Position numbers and translations under genes: made by a program
Shown: positions 19,101 through 26,605 of the stretch, one piece after another
Layout: every line of letters begins with the position of its first letter
Position numbering within the stretch: position 1 is the stretch's first letter
The notes under the pieces: model-generated
Told to the model about the DNA's origin: nothing
What the model saw: only the letters and a program-made list of their open reading frames with translations
Databases searched by the model: none
Assembly (NCBI RefSeq): GCF_030646165.1
Contig: NZ_JAUTDO010000002.1
Location: 62,001 to 126,000 of the forward strand
From: Conexibacter sp. CPCC 206217
Lineage (GTDB): Bacteria; Actinomycetota; Thermoleophilia; Solirubrobacterales; Solirubrobacteraceae
DNA: 64,000 bases
Reading direction: 5' to 3'

Positions 19101-19495
19101 ACGGCAGAGACGACGACGACCGGCGCGGGCTCGCCGGCCGGGCGCTCCGACACGAGCGCGTCGAGCGCGGCGACGCGCAGGCCGACGAGGTGCGGCGGCG
19201 GCGCGAGGTGCGACTCGTAGGCGACGCCACGCGAGGGATAGAAGCGGACCGGCCGCGGCTGCAGCCAGGTGCGCAGGTCGGCGGCGAGGTCGCGCGCCTG
19301 GCGATCGTCGCCGGCGACGACGAGCAGCGGACGGGTGACGTCCTGCTGCGCGAGCGCGGCGACGACGAACGGGCGCAGCGACTGCGAGACGAAGGCGCGA
19401 CCACCGTCCGCGGCGAGCTTCGTCGTGGCGGTGTCGTCAGCAGCGTATGCGAGGAGCGGAGCGAGCATGGAAGAGGACAGGCCGAGAGACCGCAT
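16121..19495 (-). CDS. mfd: transcription-repair coupling factor Mfd
   Basis: 1124 residues, the usual size. An N-terminal UvrB-like module is followed at about 450-515 by the CarD-like RNA polymerase interaction domain (FTDLRTGDIVVHEDHGLARFAG). The helicase has Walker A GDVGYGKTEVA near 608 and DEEQRFG near 708, then motif VI (QIRGRVGRSRERAYAYLL). The TRCF C-terminal domain occupies about 975-1080. Mfd removes RNA polymerase stalled at lesions and recruits UvrA. It follows pth in the standard actinobacterial order. No ribosome site is visible at the ATG. Confidence 0.96.
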   Translation of the reverse strand: MRSLGLSSSMLAPLLAYAADDTATTKLAADGGRAFVSQSLRPFVVAALAQQDVTRPLLVVAGDDRQARDLAADLRTWLQPRPVRFYPSRGVAYESHLAPPPHLVGLRVAALDALVSERPAGEPAPVVVVSAVALSEKVPDPALRPHGFELRVGELLDLDETAEDLVAAGYERVDQVDDRGQFAIRGGLLDLYPATEDRAVRVDLFGDEIESLRWFSTFTQRSLGDADAVEVSPAAELAAEHRELAEIAALEDPDSRPDIAELLPVGDFHAMLDLVPDAAVLIAAEEEITPALTDHWSDVCTAFHDNDAHDLYVAPEAVEEALGQRAQIRLSSIDGDQAIAFRGQAADVAARGVKEAEPELEKLVRGGYRTVVAFGRRGEGERAAYNLGRMKVRWSNGDAPRGADLAFVEARLRDGFIAPSFRLAVIPEHRLFHRRPARSAGRGSAGSRRGALRSFTDLRTGDIVVHEDHGLARFAGFDTKTVAGVTRDYLELEYAGSDKVFMPVDQFAKISRYVGAGGDHPPLSKLGGRRWDTLKSRARRAAQEMAGELLNLYAERKRREGHAFPPDTDWMRDFEDAWPYRETPDQREAIEQVKADMETARPMDRLICGDVGYGKTEVALRAAFKAANDGRQVMVLVPTTILAQQHYGTFSERLKDYPFTIEHVSRFRPAAEQRAAIARFVDGAVDILIGTHRVLSRDVRPKDLGLLIVDEEQRFGVKQKELLRQLKLKVDVIAMSATPIPRTLQMSIAGIRDISVIETPPEGRRPVKTYVGEYDEQLVKGAIERELARRGQAFFLHNRVESIDETAERLRALCPNARFEVAHGQLDERELEKRMLRFLRGEADVLVATSIIESGIDIPQANTLIVERSDLFGLSQLYQIRGRVGRSRERAYAYLLYPSAASLTADAAQRLSALSDYTELGAGFKVAMRDLEIRGAGNLLGDEQSGHVAALGFELYMQMLDEAVAELGGVEEGEELAEPVRMDVNVDAYVPADYIPYEQAKIDVHRRIAGAREVSELHELRAELEDRFGDPPEPLRNLLLLQQARIKLGEAGARAVSFRAGRLAVTPIELDSRRAKRMREEIPEALYESGKSQLSVRVPDDPAARFPAVVRAADVLLAITREAA

Positions 19496-19552
19496 GGAGC
19501 GGCCGAGGCCATGCAGCAGTCTAGGGCTTGAGTCTCAGGGATTCCTAAGCCA

Positions 19553-19586
19553 CGTGGACGAACCGACCGCGCGGTCGCTGTCCACG
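19553..19586 (-). terminator. strong nested hairpin downstream of pth
   Basis: Outer arms CGTGGAC (19553-19559) and GTCCACG (19580-19586) enclose CGACCGC/GCGGTCG (19564-19577). It begins 15 bases beyond the pth stop. Confidence 0.55.
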
Positions 19587-19600
19587 AGGGCGGGGGATGG

Positions 19601-20203
19601 TCAGGTGCGGCGCGCCTCGGGCTCCAGCTCGCCGAGCACGATCCGCTCGGCGGTGTCGGTCGCGCGCTCGATCAGCTCGCGCACGTCGGCCGGCGACTCG
19701 CTGAAACGGCCGAGCACGTAGGCCGCGACGCGATCGGGATCGGTCGTCGGCGGCCGGTCGACACCGATCCGCACACGCGCGAAGTCGGGGCTGCCGAGCT
19801 CGCGCTTGAGCGACTTGAGGCCGTTGTGGCCGGCGAGGCCGCCGCCCATCCGCGCCCGGATCTCGCCGAACGGGAGGTCGATCTCGTCGTGCAGCACAAG
19901 GATCCGCTCGAGCGGGACTCTGTAGGAGCCGCGCGCCGGGCTGACCGCCCTGCCCGACTCGTTCATGTAGGTCTGCGGGAGGACGATCGCGACACGGGGT
20001 CCTCCCGGCCCGGTCCGTCCGTCGGTCACGAGCGCCGAATATCTTCTCTTCGCGCGCGGCAGCTGCCAGCGCGCGGCGAGCGCGTTCGCGACCTCGAAGC
20101 CGATGTTGTGCCGTGTCGCTGCGTACTGCGAGCCGGGGTTGCCCAGCCCGACGACGAGCCAGTCGACCGGCGACGCGCCCGCGGCGGACCGCCCCAGGCG
20201 CAT
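19601..20203 (-). CDS. pth: peptidyl-tRNA hydrolase
   Basis: 200 residues. Pth frees tRNA from dropped-off peptidyl-tRNA. It shows VVGLGNPGSQYAATRHNIGF with the catalytic His, the Asn of YMNESG, and LVLHDEIDLPFG with the catalytic Asp, then GGGLAGHNGLKSL. The ATG is six bases after the rplY stop, so it is co-transcribed with rplY. Confidence 0.96.
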   Translation of the reverse strand: MRLGRSAAGASPVDWLVVGLGNPGSQYAATRHNIGFEVANALAARWQLPRAKRRYSALVTDGRTGPGGPRVAIVLPQTYMNESGRAVSPARGSYRVPLERILVLHDEIDLPFGEIRARMGGGLAGHNGLKSLKRELGSPDFARVRIGVDRPPTTDPDRVAAYVLGRFSESPADVRELIERATDTAERIVLGELEPEARRT

Positions 20204-20209
20204 GCGGCC

Positions 20210-20851
20210 TTAGCCCTCGGAGCTGCCCTCGGCGGCTCTGTCGCTGGAGACCTCGGTCTCCGTCTCGATCTCGTCCGTGGACTCGACCGACAGCTTCGGC
20301 GCCATGACGCTCGCGAGGACGGTCTCCTCGAGGTCGTCGAGCAGCGCGACGCCAGCCGGCGGCGTGAGGGCAGAGAGGTAGACGGTGTCGCCGATCTCGA
20401 CGTTCGAGACGTCGAGCTCGATCGCGTCCGGGATCTCGTTCGGCAGCGCCTCTATGTTGATCTCGCGCGTGACCTGGTCGAGCACGCCGCCGGACTTGAT
20501 GCCCGGAGCGTCGTCGGCATTGATCAGCTCGACGATGACGGTCGCGTGGATTCTCTGCGACAGGTCGACGCGCAGCAGGTCGACGTGCAGCATGTTCCCG
20601 GTGACGGGATGACGATGGTGGTCCTTCAGGACGACCGGCGTCTGCGCGCCGTCCAGCGTGAGCTGGATGACGGCGCCGCCGTGGGCGAGCGCGTTGCGCA
20701 GCTCGCGTGCGTCGACCTGGAACGGGAGCGGGTCAGCATCCCCGCCGTAGACGATGCCCGGCACGAACCCGCTGCGACGAAGGCGGCGGGTGGCACGGGA
20801 GCCCTCGATCTCGCGGGGAGCGACGGTGAGTGTGGTCTCTTCAGCAGCCAT
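20210..20851 (-). CDS. rplY: 50S ribosomal protein L25 (CTC form)
   Basis: 213 residues, the long two-domain CTC form: the 5S rRNA-binding L25 domain (about 8-95, with SRATRRLRRSGFVPGIVYGG) and a TL5-type C-terminal domain (PGIKSGGVLDQVTREINIEA), followed by an acidic tail. It binds 5S rRNA on the large subunit. ATG 20851 starts the family-typical MAAEETTLTV; an upstream in-frame start at 20875 adds eight unlikely residues. It precedes pth in the same operon. Confidence 0.93.
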   Translation of the reverse strand: MAAEETTLTVAPREIEGSRATRRLRRSGFVPGIVYGGDADPLPFQVDARELRNALAHGGAVIQLTLDGAQTPVVLKDHHRHPVTGNMLHVDLLRVDLSQRIHATVIVELINADDAPGIKSGGVLDQVTREINIEALPNEIPDAIELDVSNVEIGDTVYLSALTPPAGVALLDDLEETVLASVMAPKLSVESTDEIETETEVSSDRAAEGSSEG

Positions 20852-20942
20852 GAGCGACGAGAGAGGGTAGTGCATCGGGCGACTTCGCGCCTTCCGATCC
20901 CTTGCGCAGCGGACAAATCTCCCGCGCGCGGACGTGCGGCGC

Positions 20943-20948
20943 TACCCT
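20943..20948 (+). promoter_or_regulatory. -10 box TACCCT of a leaderless promoter
   Basis: TACCCT ends 6 nt before ATG 20955. Confidence 0.55.
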
Positions 20949-20954
20949 GGACCG

Positions 20955-21296
20955 ATGGGCGAAGAGACGCTCGTGGTGGTGGTGTTCGGCACCTTGCATC
21001 TGCTCGGACTCGGCTTCGGGATGGTGCTGCTGCTGCCGCTGCTGCGCGACGAGCAGCCGATCTCCTGGGCGCCGCCGCAGGACGAGGACGACGGCGGCGG
21101 GGGCGGCGGCAACGACCGCAACCTGCCCGAGCCGCCGCGCGGGCCGTCCTCCGGCGGTCTGCCGCTTCCGGACGCCGTGCCGGCGCGGGTGCGACTGCGC
21201 TCGGGCGAGCGCCTCGCCGACCTCGTGCCCGCGCGTGAGCGGCGCCCGGCGCACGCGCCGAGCCCGTCCCCGCAGCGCACGCCGCAGCGCTCCTAG
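20955..21296 (+). CDS. small membrane-anchored protein with Gly/Pro-rich tail
   Basis: 113 residues. One membrane helix at about 5-28 (TLVVVVFGTLHLLGLGFGMVLLL), then an acidic Gly-rich linker and an Arg/Pro-rich end. It has its own leaderless promoter and diverges from rplY. Its last codons lie in the first copy of a 43-bp tandem repeat that continues downstream. The function is unknown. Confidence 0.65.
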   Translation: MGEETLVVVVFGTLHLLGLGFGMVLLLPLLRDEQPISWAPPQDEDDGGGGGGNDRNLPEPPRGPSSGGLPLPDAVPARVRLRSGERLADLVPARERRPAHAPSPSPQRTPQRS

Positions 21297-21390
21297 CGCG
21301 ACGCTCCGCCCCCGCTGACCCGCCCCGCAGCGCTCCTGGCGCGGCGCTCCGCCCCCGCTGACCCGCCCCGCAGCGCTCCTAGCGCGACGC
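21283..21390. repeat. 43-bp tandem repeat, about 2.5 copies
   Basis: Units begin at 21283, 21326 and 21369 with the shared start CGCAGCGCTCCT and run through a CTCCGCCCCCGCTGACC segment. Copies 1 and 2 differ by a few bases; copy 3 is cut after about 22 bases. The first copy contains the stop codon of the upstream small membrane protein, so the repeat has duplicated its 3' end. Confidence 0.85.
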
Positions 21391-21412
21391 GACGCCCGCC
21401 AACCGGCCCCCG

Positions 21413-23449
21413 CTAACGAGCGGCTGCCGCGACGGCGGCGCGGGTGGCCGCCGCCTTCTTCTGCGTGCGCGGCACGTACTGACGCGTGGCGCGGTAGCTG
21501 GTGCGCAGCACGTCGAACGCCGGCTTCGGCACGAAGTCGAGCCCGACGAGGCCCTTCTGGTGGATCGGCGACGTCGGCCACGGGTTGCCGCCGCCCCAGT
21601 CGTTGCGGATGCGGAAGTCCTGCAGCGCCCAGTAGACGCTGCCGCTCAGCCACGGCTTCGTCGCGAACGCTCTGAGGTGGTAGTCGAGGAACTCCGACTG
21701 GAAGGAGTAGGTGCCCTTCTCCTCCGGCGGCCCGTCGCGGTTGGCCTCGGCGCCGTACTCGGTCACCGCGAGCGCCTGCTTCGGATAGCAGCGGCGCAGC
21801 TGGTCGAGGAACGGGTCGAGCTCGTCGCGGTCGGCGATGTTGCCGTTGACGCCCGTGTACCAGCCGAAGTAGTCGTTCATCCCGAGCACGTCGATCGGCG
21901 CGTAGGCGGGCTGGCAGTCGGTCTCCGGGTGGCCGGCGAAGGCCAGCCCGACGAGCGCGGTCGGGTTCAGCGAGCGGATCAGCTCCGCCGCGCTGTTGAG
22001 GTAGGTCGCCTGGTTGCGGCCGGGCGCACTGGCCATCTCGTTGCCGACCGACCAGACCGCAATCGACGGGTGGTTGCGATTGGCGAGCTGATCCTCTCTG
22101 ATCTCCTGCAGCGCAAGGTTGCGGAAGACGGGGCGGCCGAGGTCGGCCTCCGCCAGCTGGTAGGTCGCCGGGATCTCGTTCCACAGCAGGACGCCCTGGC
22201 GGTCGGCGAGCTCCTGGAACTCCGGATGCAGCGGGTAGTGGGCGCGGATCAACGTCGAGCCGGAGTCGCGCACGACCCGCATCAGCCGCTCGCGGTCGCT
22301 GTTGCTCATCGCCGAGCCGCGCTCGAGCGTGTCCTCGTGGATCGCGACGCCGCGGAAGCGGACCGTCTCGCCGTTGAGCACGAGCTGGCCGCTGCCGGAG
22401 ACGACGAGCGAGCGGATGCCCGTGTCGAGCGTGTAGCCGGCGACCTGCGTCGCCGTTCTCGCTCTCGCGTCCTGCGCCGTCGCGACGAGGCGCACGCGGT
22501 AGAGGTTCGGTCTCGCCGGCGACCACAGTCGCGGACGTCTGACGACGATTCTGGTCGTCAGCGTCACGCTTCTGCCGGCGGCCACGACCTGCTCGCCGAA
22601 GTCCAGCGGCTGCGTGCCGAATCTGCCTCTCAGCGTCACCAGCTGGTTGGCGCGCGTGAAGTTTCTGAGCGTCGCGCTCGCGGTCACCGTCGCCGGGCCG
22701 CGCGGGCTGGGCAGTCTCGGGCTGACGAGCACGTCGCTGACGTCGATGCGGTCGACCTTGCGCAGGTAGACCTCGCGCTGCATGCCGCCGTAGTTCCACC
22801 AGCCGGTCGCGGGGATCGGCTGGCTGAGCACGCCGGGCGGCATCGCGCGGCGGTTGTCGACGCGCACGACGAGGCGGTTGACGCCGCCGCGGTTGAGGTT
22901 CGGCAGCACCAGCTCGAACGGCGTGTAGCCGCCGACGTGCTCGCCGAGCTTGCGCCCGTTGAGCCAGATCGTCGCGCGGAAGTTGATCGCCTCGAAGCGG
23001 ATGATCCAGCTGTCGGTTCTGGCCGTTCTGCTGGCCGGCAGCCTGAAGTCCTTGCGGTACCAGCCGACGGTGCCCTCGAACGACGCTCTCGACGTGCCGC
23101 CGACGTTCCAGACGCTCGGCACGGTCGCGCCGCTCCAGCCGTCGACGCCCGTCTGCGAGAAGAACCGCTGCGCGACGCCGACGTCAGCCGTGTCGTCGCG
23201 GTACAGCCAGGGCCCGTCGACGAGCAGGCGGTTGTCCTGTCCCTCGAGGAAGAGCGGTCTGCCCGCCGGCACGGTCACCTCGGTCGAGGGCGGCTCGACG
23301 GGGTTGATCGGCGCGGTCGGGCCGCCGGGGGTGGTGACCTCGGGCGGGGGCTCCTCCGCAAGCGCGGAGGAGGGGGCGAGCAGGGCGCCGCCCGGCAGGG
23401 CGAGGGCGAGCGCGAGCAGGCAGGCGGAGAACGACGGACGGCGGGGCAT
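21413..23449 (-). CDS. secreted glycoside hydrolase family 2 (beta-galactosidase/glucuronidase type)
   Basis: 678 residues from ATG 23449. A signal peptide (SFSACLLALALALPGGALLA, cut near SALAEE) is followed by a Pro/Thr linker, the GH2 sugar-binding domain (GTVGWYRKDFRLP, WLNGRKLGEHVGGYTPF), an Ig-like domain and a TIM barrel. The acid/base motif is SVGNEMASA; the nucleophile is probably the Glu of ALAVTEYGAEA. It hydrolyses a beta-glycoside outside the cell; the exact sugar is not evident. It stands between small unknown genes, is not part of the housekeeping block, and has local clusters of AGA Arg codons. Confidence 0.9.
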   Translation of the reverse strand: MPRRPSFSACLLALALALPGGALLAPSSALAEEPPPEVTTPGGPTAPINPVEPPSTEVTVPAGRPLFLEGQDNRLLVDGPWLYRDDTADVGVAQRFFSQTGVDGWSGATVPSVWNVGGTSRASFEGTVGWYRKDFRLPASRTARTDSWIIRFEAINFRATIWLNGRKLGEHVGGYTPFELVLPNLNRGGVNRLVVRVDNRRAMPPGVLSQPIPATGWWNYGGMQREVYLRKVDRIDVSDVLVSPRLPSPRGPATVTASATLRNFTRANQLVTLRGRFGTQPLDFGEQVVAAGRSVTLTTRIVVRRPRLWSPARPNLYRVRLVATAQDARARTATQVAGYTLDTGIRSLVVSGSGQLVLNGETVRFRGVAIHEDTLERGSAMSNSDRERLMRVVRDSGSTLIRAHYPLHPEFQELADRQGVLLWNEIPATYQLAEADLGRPVFRNLALQEIREDQLANRNHPSIAVWSVGNEMASAPGRNQATYLNSAAELIRSLNPTALVGLAFAGHPETDCQPAYAPIDVLGMNDYFGWYTGVNGNIADRDELDPFLDQLRRCYPKQALAVTEYGAEANRDGPPEEKGTYSFQSEFLDYHLRAFATKPWLSGSVYWALQDFRIRNDWGGGNPWPTSPIHQKGLVGLDFVPKPAFDVLRTSYRATRQYVPRTQKKAAATRAAVAAAAR

Positions 23450-23503
23450 CAACGCTGGTGGAGAGTACGGAAGGGTCCCGACAGTTGCGGCGCCATTCGT
23501 TCG

Positions 23504-23521
23504 GTGTCAGATCTCTGACAC
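23504..23521. promoter_or_regulatory. 18-bp perfect palindrome upstream of the GH2 gene
   Basis: GTGTCAGA-TC-TCTGACAC lies 55 bp before the GH2 start, inside outer arms AGGGTC/GACCCT. It could be a repressor operator for the glycosidase, or a hairpin ending the upstream minus-strand gene. No regulator gene is adjacent. Confidence 0.45.
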
Positions 23522-23569
23522 TCCGACCCTGAGCGACCCCGCCGCTTCGGTGGTTGGCGCGCCCCCGCG

Positions 23570-24019
23570 CTACGGGCAGCTGGTCTCGCGCCCGATCGGC
23601 CGGCTGAGCGCGAGCAGCTTGACCTCGATCCCGCTGACGGCGTTGCCGTCGCGGCGCACGCGCGCGCACTGCACGACGGTCAGTCGGGTCGGGGTCGTCC
23701 ACACGACGCGCGCCGTGCCGGTCGTGTCGAACGGCGAGAAGCCGGTCGAGAGGTCCAGCCGCACCAGCTCCAGCTCGCCGCTCGATCTCAGTCTCGCTGC
23801 GTTCTCCGTTGCCGTCGCGCGGCACTCGGCGCTCTGCGCGCAGCCGTCGATCGAGGCGATCAAAGCGGCCGGATCGCCGCTCGCCTGCGCCGTCAGCGCG
23901 TCCTTGATCGCCGTCCGCTCGGCGCCGTTGGCGCTGAGCACGCGTGCGAGCGCGGCGCTCACGAGCAGGAACGCGACGACCGCGACGGCAAGCAGGAGAA
24001 TCCTTCGGGAGCGGCTCAT
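23570..24019 (-). CDS. membrane-anchored or secreted protein, function unknown
   Basis: 149 residues. A basic start and one hydrophobic helix (ILLLAVAVVAFLLVSAALA) are followed by an extracytoplasmic domain with Cys pairs (GCAQSAECRA, QCARVRR, SCP end). It may form disulfides outside the cell. It resembles small actinobacterial proteins with an NTF2-like or lumazine-type outer domain only in outline; no family can be named. Confidence 0.68.
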   Translation of the reverse strand: MSRSRRILLLAVAVVAFLLVSAALARVLSANGAERTAIKDALTAQASGDPAALIASIDGCAQSAECRATATENAARLRSSGELELVRLDLSTGFSPFDTTGTARVVWTTPTRLTVVQCARVRRDGNAVSGIEVKLLALSRPIGRETSCP

Positions 24020-24052
24020 CGCCGCGGCATCATCGCCGATGCGGTCAAGCGG

Positions 24053-24075
24053 GGGCGGCGGGCCTCCCGCCGCCC
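24053..24075 (-). terminator. 10-bp GC hairpin
   Basis: GGGCGGCGGG (24053-24062) and CCCGCCGCCC (24066-24075) pair perfectly around a 3-nt loop, after the stop of the minus-strand gene that begins at 24847. A second small hairpin CGGCGC/GCGCCG lies beside it. Confidence 0.55.
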
Positions 24076-24127
24076 GGCCCGCGGCGGTGACGGCGCGGCA
24101 AAGCGCCGCTGCCCGCCTCAGCCTGGC

Positions 24128-24847
24128 TCAGTGCAGCGTCGGCGGCTCCTCGCCGCTGATCTCGAGGAAGCGGGCGACGGAGGTCTCCTGGTGGGCGAGC
24201 CGCTCGGCGAGGCCGTGCGCGTGCTCGGCCGCCAGCTCGAGGAACTCGCCGAGCGCCCGCGCCGGGTCGTCGGGCAGCGGGTAGATGCGCGCGAGATCCT
24301 GCTGGGCGCAGGCGATCCCGAGCGGCGGGCGGCCCTCCGACAGCGCCCGCGCGCCGCAGACGGGCGCGACGACGAGCTGGCGCTCCGGCGCGACGAGCGC
24401 GATCGGCAGCAGCCGGTGCGCCGGCAGCGGCACGCGCAGCTCGATCGAGCGCTCGACCGTGACCGCCCCGCCGGCCAGGTCCTGCAGCGGCTCGCGCCAG
24501 ACGTCGAGCACGGTGTCGGCGCCGACGAGCGCCTCGCGCAGCGCCTGCGCCTGCTCCAGGTACAGCTCCTCCGCCTGCTCGCGGTCCTCCGCGTCGCCGA
24601 GGTCGAGGTCGCAGGGGACGCGCAGCAGGTCGCGCGCAGACAGCGTCATCCCAGCGCCGTGGCGGCCGTGCGCGACGTACGTCTGGATCGTGCCGAGGTC
24701 GCGGCGGCCGTGGAAGACGATGGTCACCGCCTGGCTCAGCGGCAGGTCGCCGACCGCGAGCGAGACCGCGGCCGCGTCGGAGGCGTCCAGCAGCGCCCTG
24801 CGCAGCAGCTCCTCAGCCGCGCCCTCGTCGTGCCGTTCGTCGCTCAT
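24128..24847 (-). CDS. conserved hypothetical cytoplasmic protein
   Basis: 239 residues, acidic and soluble with no membrane segment. Two halves look similar in style (beta-rich stretches around AVTIVFHGRRDLGTIQTYVAHGR and LVAPERQLVVAPVCGARAL) with helical ends. I do not recognise it. It stands between two small genes and has an ATG start with AAGGAC upstream. The short palindrome TGGGAA/TTCCCA lies just before it. Confidence 0.65.
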   Translation of the reverse strand: MSDERHDEGAAEELLRRALLDASDAAAVSLAVGDLPLSQAVTIVFHGRRDLGTIQTYVAHGRHGAGMTLSARDLLRVPCDLDLGDAEDREQAEELYLEQAQALREALVGADTVLDVWREPLQDLAGGAVTVERSIELRVPLPAHRLLPIALVAPERQLVVAPVCGARALSEGRPPLGIACAQQDLARIYPLPDDPARALGEFLELAAEHAHGLAERLAHQETSVARFLEISGEEPPTLH

Positions 24848-24902
24848 CGCGCCACCGTCCTTGGGAAGTTCGTTCCCACAGGATAATCGGCCTGTCGACG
24901 GG

Positions 24903-24908
24903 TAGCCT
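24903..24908 (+). promoter_or_regulatory. -10 box TAGCCT of a leaderless promoter
   Basis: TAGCCT ends 6 nt before ATG 24915. Confidence 0.55.
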
Positions 24909-24914
24909 CAGCGC

Positions 24915-25190
24915 ATGAAGCTCATCTACAAGCCATTCGGCATAGTCGCCGGCATCCTCGCCGGCCTGCTCGCGCGCCGGATCTTCACCGTCGTCTGGAG
25001 CAAGATCGACGACGAGGAGCCGCCGGAGGCGAAGACGGAGCTGGCCAGCTGGACCAGAGTGCTCGCCGCCGCCGCCCTGCAGGGCGTGACGTTCTCGGTC
25101 ACGAAGGCGGCCGTCGACCGCGCCGGCGCCAGAGGGTTCGAGCACGTCTTCGGGATCTGGCCCGGCGAGAAGACGCCGGACAAGGACTAG
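24915..25190 (+). CDS. DUF4235 small membrane protein
   Basis: 91 residues: MKLIYKPFGIVAGILAGLLARRIFTVVWSKI is typical of DUF4235, with a second hydrophobic segment (VLAAAALQGVTFSVTKAAVDR) and the conserved GxxRxFExxFGxWP-like end (GARGFEHVFGIWPGE). The family is widespread in actinobacteria and has no known function. Confidence 0.85.
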   Translation: MKLIYKPFGIVAGILAGLLARRIFTVVWSKIDDEEPPEAKTELASWTRVLAAAALQGVTFSVTKAAVDRAGARGFEHVFGIWPGEKTPDKD

Positions 25191-25211
25191 CCGCAGCCCG
25201 GTCCCAGCCAC

Positions 25212-25523
25212 TCAGCCGCCGCCGCGCAGCACGAAGCCGCGCTCGGCGAGCTGGGTCAGCTGGTCCTCGAAGCGCGCGAAGTCGCGCGCCAGCAGCGCGT
25301 CGAGCGGCCGTCCCGACGGACCGCTCGCGCGCAGCCAGCGGCGCAGCACGGGCGCACCTGCGCGCTCCTCCGCCTCGGCCAGCAGGTCGAGCAGGATCGG
25401 CAGCTCCGGCCGGTGGTCGAGCTGCCCGGACAGCAACGTCAGCGGATCGACCGCCAGCAGCGTGCAGAGCTCGTCCTCGGTGAGGCCGAGCAGCGTCATC
25501 AGGTGAGCGGCGTCGCGCGCCAT
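25212..25523 (-). CDS. small helical protein at the end of the glmU-prs operon
   Basis: 103 residues, all helical. The start (LGLTEDELCTLLAVDPLTLL) resembles the short helix-turn-helix of Xre/MbcA-type antitoxins, but no toxin gene is adjacent and the rest ([22 protein letters not shown]) is not diagnostic. It begins 18 bases after the prs stop and is probably co-transcribed. Confidence 0.6.
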   Translation of the reverse strand: MARDAAHLMTLLGLTEDELCTLLAVDPLTLLSGQLDHRPELPILLDLLAEAEERAGAPVLRRWLRASGPSGRPLDALLARDFARFEDQLTQLAERGFVLRGGG

Positions 25524-25541
25524 CTCAGCGCCGGTGCCCGC

Positions 25542-26564
25542 TCAGAACAGCTGGTTCTCGCCGCGGAAGACCTCGGAGACCGAGCCGTCCGTGAAGATCT
25601 GGCGTATCGAACTCGTCAGCAGGTCGGCGCACGGCAGCACCGTGATGTTGTCCGGCGCGCCCTTCGGCAGCGGGATCGTGTCCGTCACGACGACCTCGTC
25701 GAACGCGGCGGCCGCGAGGTTCTCCCACGCGTTGCCGGAGAAGACGCCGTGCGTCGCAGCCGCCAGCACGCGCGTGGCGCCGGCGTCGCGGACGGTCTGC
25801 GCGGCCGCCTTCAGCGTGCCGGCCGTGTCGATGATGTCGTCGACGATCACGGCCGTCTTGCCCTTCACGTCGCCGATCACGTAGCCGATCTCGGCGACCT
25901 GCTGGGCCGGGCGCTCCTTGTTGAGGATCGCCAGCTCGGCGCCGATCGTCGCCGCGAACTTCTTGTTCAGCTTCACGCGGCCGGCGTCCGGCGAGACGAC
26001 GACGAGGTCCTCGAGGCTCTGGTCGGCGAAGTATCTGGTCAGCATCCACATCGCCGTCATGTGGTCGCACGGCTTCTGGAAGAAGCCCTGGATCTGGCCG
26101 GAGTGAAGGTCCATCGTGAGGATCCGGTCGATCCCCGCGGTCTCCAGCATGCGCGCGACGAGACGGGCGGAGATCGGCTCGCGCGGGGCGGACTTCTTGT
26201 CCTGGCGCGAGTAGCCGTACCAGGGGCAGACCGCGACGACGCGGTGCGCGGAGCCGCCGACGGCCGCGTCGACCATCTCCAGCAGCTCCATCAGCGAGTC
26301 GTTCGCCGTCATGCCGGTGCGCTCGTTGCCGCAGATCGGCTGGACGATGAAGACGTCCGCGCCGCGGATCGACTCCTCGTAGCGGCAGTAGACCTCGCCG
26401 TTGGAGAAGGTCTTCAGCGTCACGCCGCCCAGCTCGACGCCCAGCTTGCCGGCGATGTCGTTGCCGAGCTGCTGATGCGCACGGCCGCTGAACAGCATCA
26501 GCTGCTTGCCGTAGCCGATCTCGAGGTGGCTTTGCGGATGCTCCTGCGGCACGGCCGAGCTCAT
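25542..26564 (-). CDS. prs: ribose-phosphate pyrophosphokinase
   Basis: 340 residues. It makes PRPP from ribose 5-phosphate and ATP. The N-terminal LMLFSGRAHQQLGNDIA, the flexible-loop SRQDKKSAPREPISARLVA, MDLHSGQIQGFF and the PRPP-binding VIVDDIIDTAGT loop are all present. A start at GTG 26609, which overlaps the glmU stop as GTGA, would add 15 residues and is a real alternative because no ribosome site precedes 26564. Order glmU-prs is as in other actinobacteria. Confidence 0.95.
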   Translation of the reverse strand: MSSAVPQEHPQSHLEIGYGKQLMLFSGRAHQQLGNDIAGKLGVELGGVTLKTFSNGEVYCRYEESIRGADVFIVQPICGNERTGMTANDSLMELLEMVDAAVGGSAHRVVAVCPWYGYSRQDKKSAPREPISARLVARMLETAGIDRILTMDLHSGQIQGFFQKPCDHMTAMWMLTRYFADQSLEDLVVVSPDAGRVKLNKKFAATIGAELAILNKERPAQQVAEIGYVIGDVKGKTAVIVDDIIDTAGTLKAAAQTVRDAGATRVLAAATHGVFSGNAWENLAAAAFDEVVVTDTIPLPKGAPDNITVLPCADLLTSSIRQIFTDGSVSEVFRGENQLF

Positions 26565-26605
26565 CTGGGAGACGAGTCTACGCCCTGCCGCCGACACTGC
26601 CGGGG

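Noticed and set aside
16442-19531. Long plus-strand open frame antisense to mfd
   Set aside because: Composition is dominated by Arg, Leu, Val and Asp with no recognisable domain, while the minus strand encodes all Mfd motifs without a break.
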